In this document: piece by piece, positions 12,859 to 15,036 of the stretch
Layout: every line of letters begins with the position of its first letter
Numbering within the stretch: position 1 is the stretch's first letter
From: an uncultured Bacillaceae bacterium
GTDB taxonomy: Bacteria; Bacillota; Bacilli; Caldalkalibacillales; Caldalkalibacillaceae
Reading direction: 5' to 3'
Length of the DNA stretch: 15,036 bases
Assembly (NCBI GenBank): GCA_937967685.1
Contig: CALBTX010000093.1
Span: forward strand, 1 to 15,036
Translations under genes and position numbers: made by a program
Notes under the pieces: model-generated
What the model was told of the DNA's origin: nothing
Database searches by the model: none
The model's input: only the letters and a program-made list of their open reading frames with translations

Positions 12859-13298
12859 GCCCATTCGGCAATCGATCCTTGAATATGTATATGGTCCGGC
12901 GTGCAAAGAAAGGTCTCGCTGCCTATTTTCTGAATCTCTCCTCCAATAGCATACACCGTTCCGCTTAAAAAGTCGACGACTCGCTTTCCTTCATCATGAG
13001 GCAAACGCAATAAATTAATAATGACAGGCCTGCGGTTTTTCAAATGATCAGCAATTTCCTGGGCCTCTTCATACGTATGAGGCTGCATTAAAACCATTTT
13101 CGCGCTTTGTTTGACCGACTGCAGGCTGACGACATTACCCGGTTGGACGTCAGCAGTCTGGGATTCCGAATGCGCCGCTCCATCCGCAGACCATTCTTCC
13201 TCTAGATGAACGTGATCTTCAGCCAACTCATTTTTTTTCTCCGGCTGTTCACCACCGGCCAAACCAAAAAAATGCATCACTTTATAAAGCATACCCAT
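12828..13298 (-). CDS. sepF: SepF, FtsZ-associated cell division protein
   Basis: SepF binds FtsZ polymers, bundles them into arcs and anchors them to the membrane. The 156-residue product has an N-terminal amphipathic segment (MGMLYKVMHFFGLAGG), an acidic variable linker (about 18-55), and the SepF core (about 56-142: NVVSLQSVKQSAKMVLMQPHTYEEAQEIADHLKNRRPVIINLLRL, VVDFLSGTVYAIGGEIQKIG, FLCTPDHIHIQG). The ATG at 13298 follows AAGGAG by 10 bases and gives the expected N-terminus. The frame stays open to 13436 only because it overlaps ylmE. It begins one base after the ylmE stop. Its last residues were altered by a 22-bp tandem duplication that moved the stop codon, leaving the conserved core untouched. 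Confidence 0.96.
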   Translation of the reverse strand: MGMLYKVMHFFGLAGGEQPEKKNELAEDHVHLEEEWSADGAAHSESQTADVQPGNVVSLQSVKQSAKMVLMQPHTYEEAQEIADHLKNRRPVIINLLRLPHDEGKRVVDFLSGTVYAIGGEIQKIGSETFLCTPDHIHIQGSIAEWAEDEFNSRGR

Positions 13299-13299
13299 A

Positions 13300-14016
13300 T
13301 CAGATCTTCTCCTTTGTTGACTCGCTTGTTTTTCTACCGACCAAACAAGAGCCAAGCCGAATAAAAGTGGCACCTTCTTCAATGGCCACTTCATAATCGT
13401 TGGACATCCCCATCGAACATTCCGTGGACGGTGCATGAGGCCATTTTTTTTCTTGCAGCGTCAATTGCAACTGTTTTAGCCTCTGAAAGACGGGTCTCGT
13501 TTCTTCAGCATTGCGTACATGCGGGGCCATCGTCATCAAACCGATGACGCGTATATGCTCGTATTCGGCCAATTGTTCAACAAACGTTTCCACTTCTTCT
13601 GCCTTGAGACCATGCTTGCTTTCTTCCCCGGACACATTCACTTGCACAAAGCAATCCACCGTCCGTCCCAGTTTTGCAGCCCTTTTCTCAATTTCCTTGG
13701 CCAAAGAGAGACGGTCTAAAGAATGAATGTACCGGCATTTATCGATCACATACTTCACCTTATTGGACTGCAGATATCCGATAAAATGCCATATGCCGCG
13801 TTGACCCGCGGCTTCCCATTTCCGGCGCACATCCTGCGCTTTATTCTCCCCGATATGTTCGAGACCGGCAGCCAGCGTTTCTTTGATCCTTTCCACATCC
13901 ACATATTTCGTCACGGCCACCACCTGAATGTCCTTCGGATGGCGGCCGCTTCTCTGACAGGCGCGCTGTATGTTTTCTTGTACTTTGATCCAGTTGCTTA
14001 AGACACTCATGATCAT
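13300..14016 (-). CDS. ylmE: YggS/PROSC-family PLP homeostasis protein (YlmE)
   Basis: Proteins of this family bind pyridoxal phosphate without known catalysis and keep free PLP and amino/keto acid pools balanced. The 238-residue product has the usual single alpha/beta-barrel features: AVTKYV with PLP-binding Lys37, GENKAQD (56-62), HFIGYLQSNK (77-86), VNVSGEESKHGL, GLMTMAP, and the phosphate-binding end SMGMSNDYEVAIEEGATFIRLGS. The length is normal. The ATG overlaps the ylmD stop in an ATGA, so translation is coupled; AAGGAG lies 5 bases ahead. It is the second gene of the ylm operon. Confidence 0.96.
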   Translation of the reverse strand: MIMSVLSNWIKVQENIQRACQRSGRHPKDIQVVAVTKYVDVERIKETLAAGLEHIGENKAQDVRRKWEAAGQRGIWHFIGYLQSNKVKYVIDKCRYIHSLDRLSLAKEIEKRAAKLGRTVDCFVQVNVSGEESKHGLKAEEVETFVEQLAEYEHIRVIGLMTMAPHVRNAEETRPVFQRLKQLQLTLQEKKWPHAPSTECSMGMSNDYEVAIEEGATFIRLGSCLVGRKTSESTKEKI

Positions 14017-14849
14017 GATGACTCCTTTTTCAGGGCCAAAAAACTGGCCATCCTTCCCGTTTTCCCCCGATCTCGCCGATGGGAGAAAAATAAAGATCGG
14101 TCACAACTCGTGCACCATCGAGACACTTCGATATGATCTTCCAATATTCCTGCTTCGCGTAAAAAATCGACATTAATCTGTTTCAGATCCAAATCATATT
14201 TTCCGTTCCCTGTTTCTTGCACCGCTCCATCGGAAATCATGTCCCTCAACGATGCAAACTGATCGACGACACGATCATCCACCTCATAACAGCATCCTCC
14301 GATGGAAGGCCCTAACACAACCCTGATATCTTCCCGCAGGGATCCGAACTGTTCCACCCATGCCGAAATTAACTTCACCCCGATGCGTCCCGCCGTCCCT
14401 TTCCATCCGGCATGCGCCAAACCAATCAGGCGTTTTTGAGGATCAAAGAAAAATAGGGGAACACAGTCCGCATAAAAAGAAACGAGCAATATGTCCGCTT
14501 GATCTGTATAGATAGCGTCCACATTCGGTATGGCATCCTGCACTGCTTCCTTTCCCCTGCCCCGATCGATGTTTTGGACGTAATACACGTTCGAACCGTG
14601 TGTCTGTTCCGCACACGTAAAAGCAGCAAAAGACAATCCGAGCCTAGCAGCCAGCCGCTTGCGGTTGGCGACGACATTGGCCGGCTGATCGCCGACATGC
14701 AGTCCGAGATTGAACGTATTGTATGGAGCATGGCTTCGGCCGCCAAGTCGTGTCGTAAAACCGGCCGCGAGGCCCGGATAGTGCTCCTCCCAGTGTTTGA
14801 TTCTTAACAATCCGTGCCGATCAAGAACAAAGGCATCTCTTTCTCCCAT
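14013..14849 (-). CDS. ylmD: PgeF/YfiH-family peptidoglycan editing factor (YlmD)
   Basis: YfiH-family (DUF152, once called laccase) proteins use a metal-bound site. In E. coli the homologue PgeF removes wrong L-Ser-containing muropeptide precursors, and other members have purine nucleosidase or polyphenol oxidase activity in vitro. The 278-residue product has the His-Cys-His site: EQTHGS (His84), ADCVPL (Cys129) and LAHAGWKGT (His146), with GPSIGGCCYEV, FTTRLGG near the N-terminus and RWCTSC near the C-terminus. The ATG at 14849 is preferred because GGGAG (14858-14862) is 8 bases ahead; the GTG at 14858 overlaps that site and lies only about 5 bases from the predicted transcript start. It is the first gene of the ylmD-divIVA operon. 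Confidence 0.94.
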   Translation of the reverse strand: MGERDAFVLDRHGLLRIKHWEEHYPGLAAGFTTRLGGRSHAPYNTFNLGLHVGDQPANVVANRKRLAARLGLSFAAFTCAEQTHGSNVYYVQNIDRGRGKEAVQDAIPNVDAIYTDQADILLVSFYADCVPLFFFDPQKRLIGLAHAGWKGTAGRIGVKLISAWVEQFGSLREDIRVVLGPSIGGCCYEVDDRVVDQFASLRDMISDGAVQETGNGKYDLDLKQINVDFLREAGILEDHIEVSRWCTSCDRSLFFSHRRDRGKTGRMASFLALKKESS

Positions 14850-14869
14850 CACCGTCACTCCCTGCTTTT

Positions 14870-14898
14870 ATCATATCCAATACGGTTGGCAAGCTCAA
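14870..14898 (-). promoter_or_regulatory. Sigma-A promoter of the ylmD-divIVA operon
   Basis: TTGAGC (14898-14893) is separated by exactly 17 bp from TATGAT (14875-14870) on the minus strand. The transcript would start near 14863, leaving a leader of only about 15 bases that just includes the GGGAG of ylmD. Confidence 0.68.
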
Positions 14899-14960
14899 CA
14901 ATTAGAACGAAGTATTCCATCCATCTGTTTCAAAGTAAATAAAACCAATCTCCCCAATCT

Positions 14961-15001
14961 CTTTCAAAAAATAAAACGTTACCCTAAAATGCAGGGTAAC
15001 G
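14961..15001 (-). terminator. Terminator of a gene beyond the right edge
   Basis: On the minus strand CGTTACCCT (15001-14993) pairs with AGGGTAACG (14985-14977) and is followed by TTTTATTTTTT. It would end a leftward gene lying outside the window, and isolates the ylmD operon from it. Confidence 0.85.
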
Positions 15002-15012
15002 CCTGGCTTGAA

Positions 15013-15036
15013 GATGACTGCTTAGATGGCTGCTTA
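15013..15036 (-). repeat. 12-bp tandem duplication containing TAA at the right edge
   Basis: On the minus strand TAAGCAGCCATC is followed directly by TAAGCAGTCATC (one mismatch). Each unit begins with TAA, so this may be the stop-codon region of the gene beyond the edge. The frame cannot be fixed from this window. Confidence 0.6.

Noticed and set aside
1..15036. CRISPR array, prophage, insertion sequence, tRNA or rRNA genes
   Set aside because: I saw no regularly spaced identical repeats with unique spacers, no intact transposase or terminal inverted repeats, and no tRNA or rRNA sequence. The three 25-bp elements are too few and too closely spaced for a CRISPR array.

Overview
The window looks like a chromosomal segment from a Gram-positive Bacillota of the order Bacillales. 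The right half has the gene order known from Bacillus subtilis downstream of the division and cell wall region: ylmD-ylmE-sepF-ylmG-ylmH-divIVA-ileS. Ribosome binding sites are strong GGAGG types, TTG and GTG starts occur, promoters are sigma-A-like and ileS has a T-box leader. The secreted substrate-binding protein is very acidic with an Asp/Glu/Asn-rich linker, which would suit an alkaliphile or a Caldalkalibacillus-like thermoalkaliphile. The genus is inference only.

Left part (1-1500): an unassigned open frame at the edge, a 50-residue basic protein on the plus strand with its own terminator, a possible 18-residue hydrophobic peptide, and on the minus strand a class II Fic-domain protein with its own extended -10 promoter.

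Middle part (1544-7560): a transport and catabolism island. On the minus strand lie a class III aminotransferase related to glutamate-1-semialdehyde aminotransferase and an RpiR-type regulator. Divergent from them on the plus strand is a TAXI-type TRAP transporter (lipoprotein receptor, then a fused permease). The shared 415-bp control region holds three copies of a 25-bp element spaced 40 and 44 bp apart. The likely logic is that an amino acid or related acid is imported and transaminated, with the RpiR protein sensing a metabolite. The ligand cannot be read from the sequence.

The most striking observation is that the TAXI receptor appears to be circularly permuted. Its mature chain begins with what is normally the second half of the family (the segment after SLDDLKGK), runs through the usual C-terminus (LHPGAAKYYEEQGLL), then continues into the usual N-terminal half (GTGSEGGTYYPLGG) and stops exactly at SLDDL.

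Right part (7635-15036): all on the minus strand. A tiny two-gene unit (an FbpB-family small basic protein and a 17-residue peptide) shares a bidirectional terminator with the transporter operon. Then come ileS with its T-box leader and promoter, and the ylmD-ylmE-sepF-ylmG-ylmH-divIVA operon with a well-formed promoter in front of ylmD. These genes serve septum formation (SepF, DivIVA), PLP homeostasis (YlmE), peptidoglycan precursor editing (YlmD), ribosome-related RNA binding (YlmH) and isoleucine charging. A terminator at the right edge closes an upstream gene outside the window.

A second pattern runs through the window. Short near-perfect tandem duplications (12, 17, 22 and 22 bp) sit over stop codons at four places. 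The one at the end of sepF appears to have changed the reading frame and moved the stop codon.
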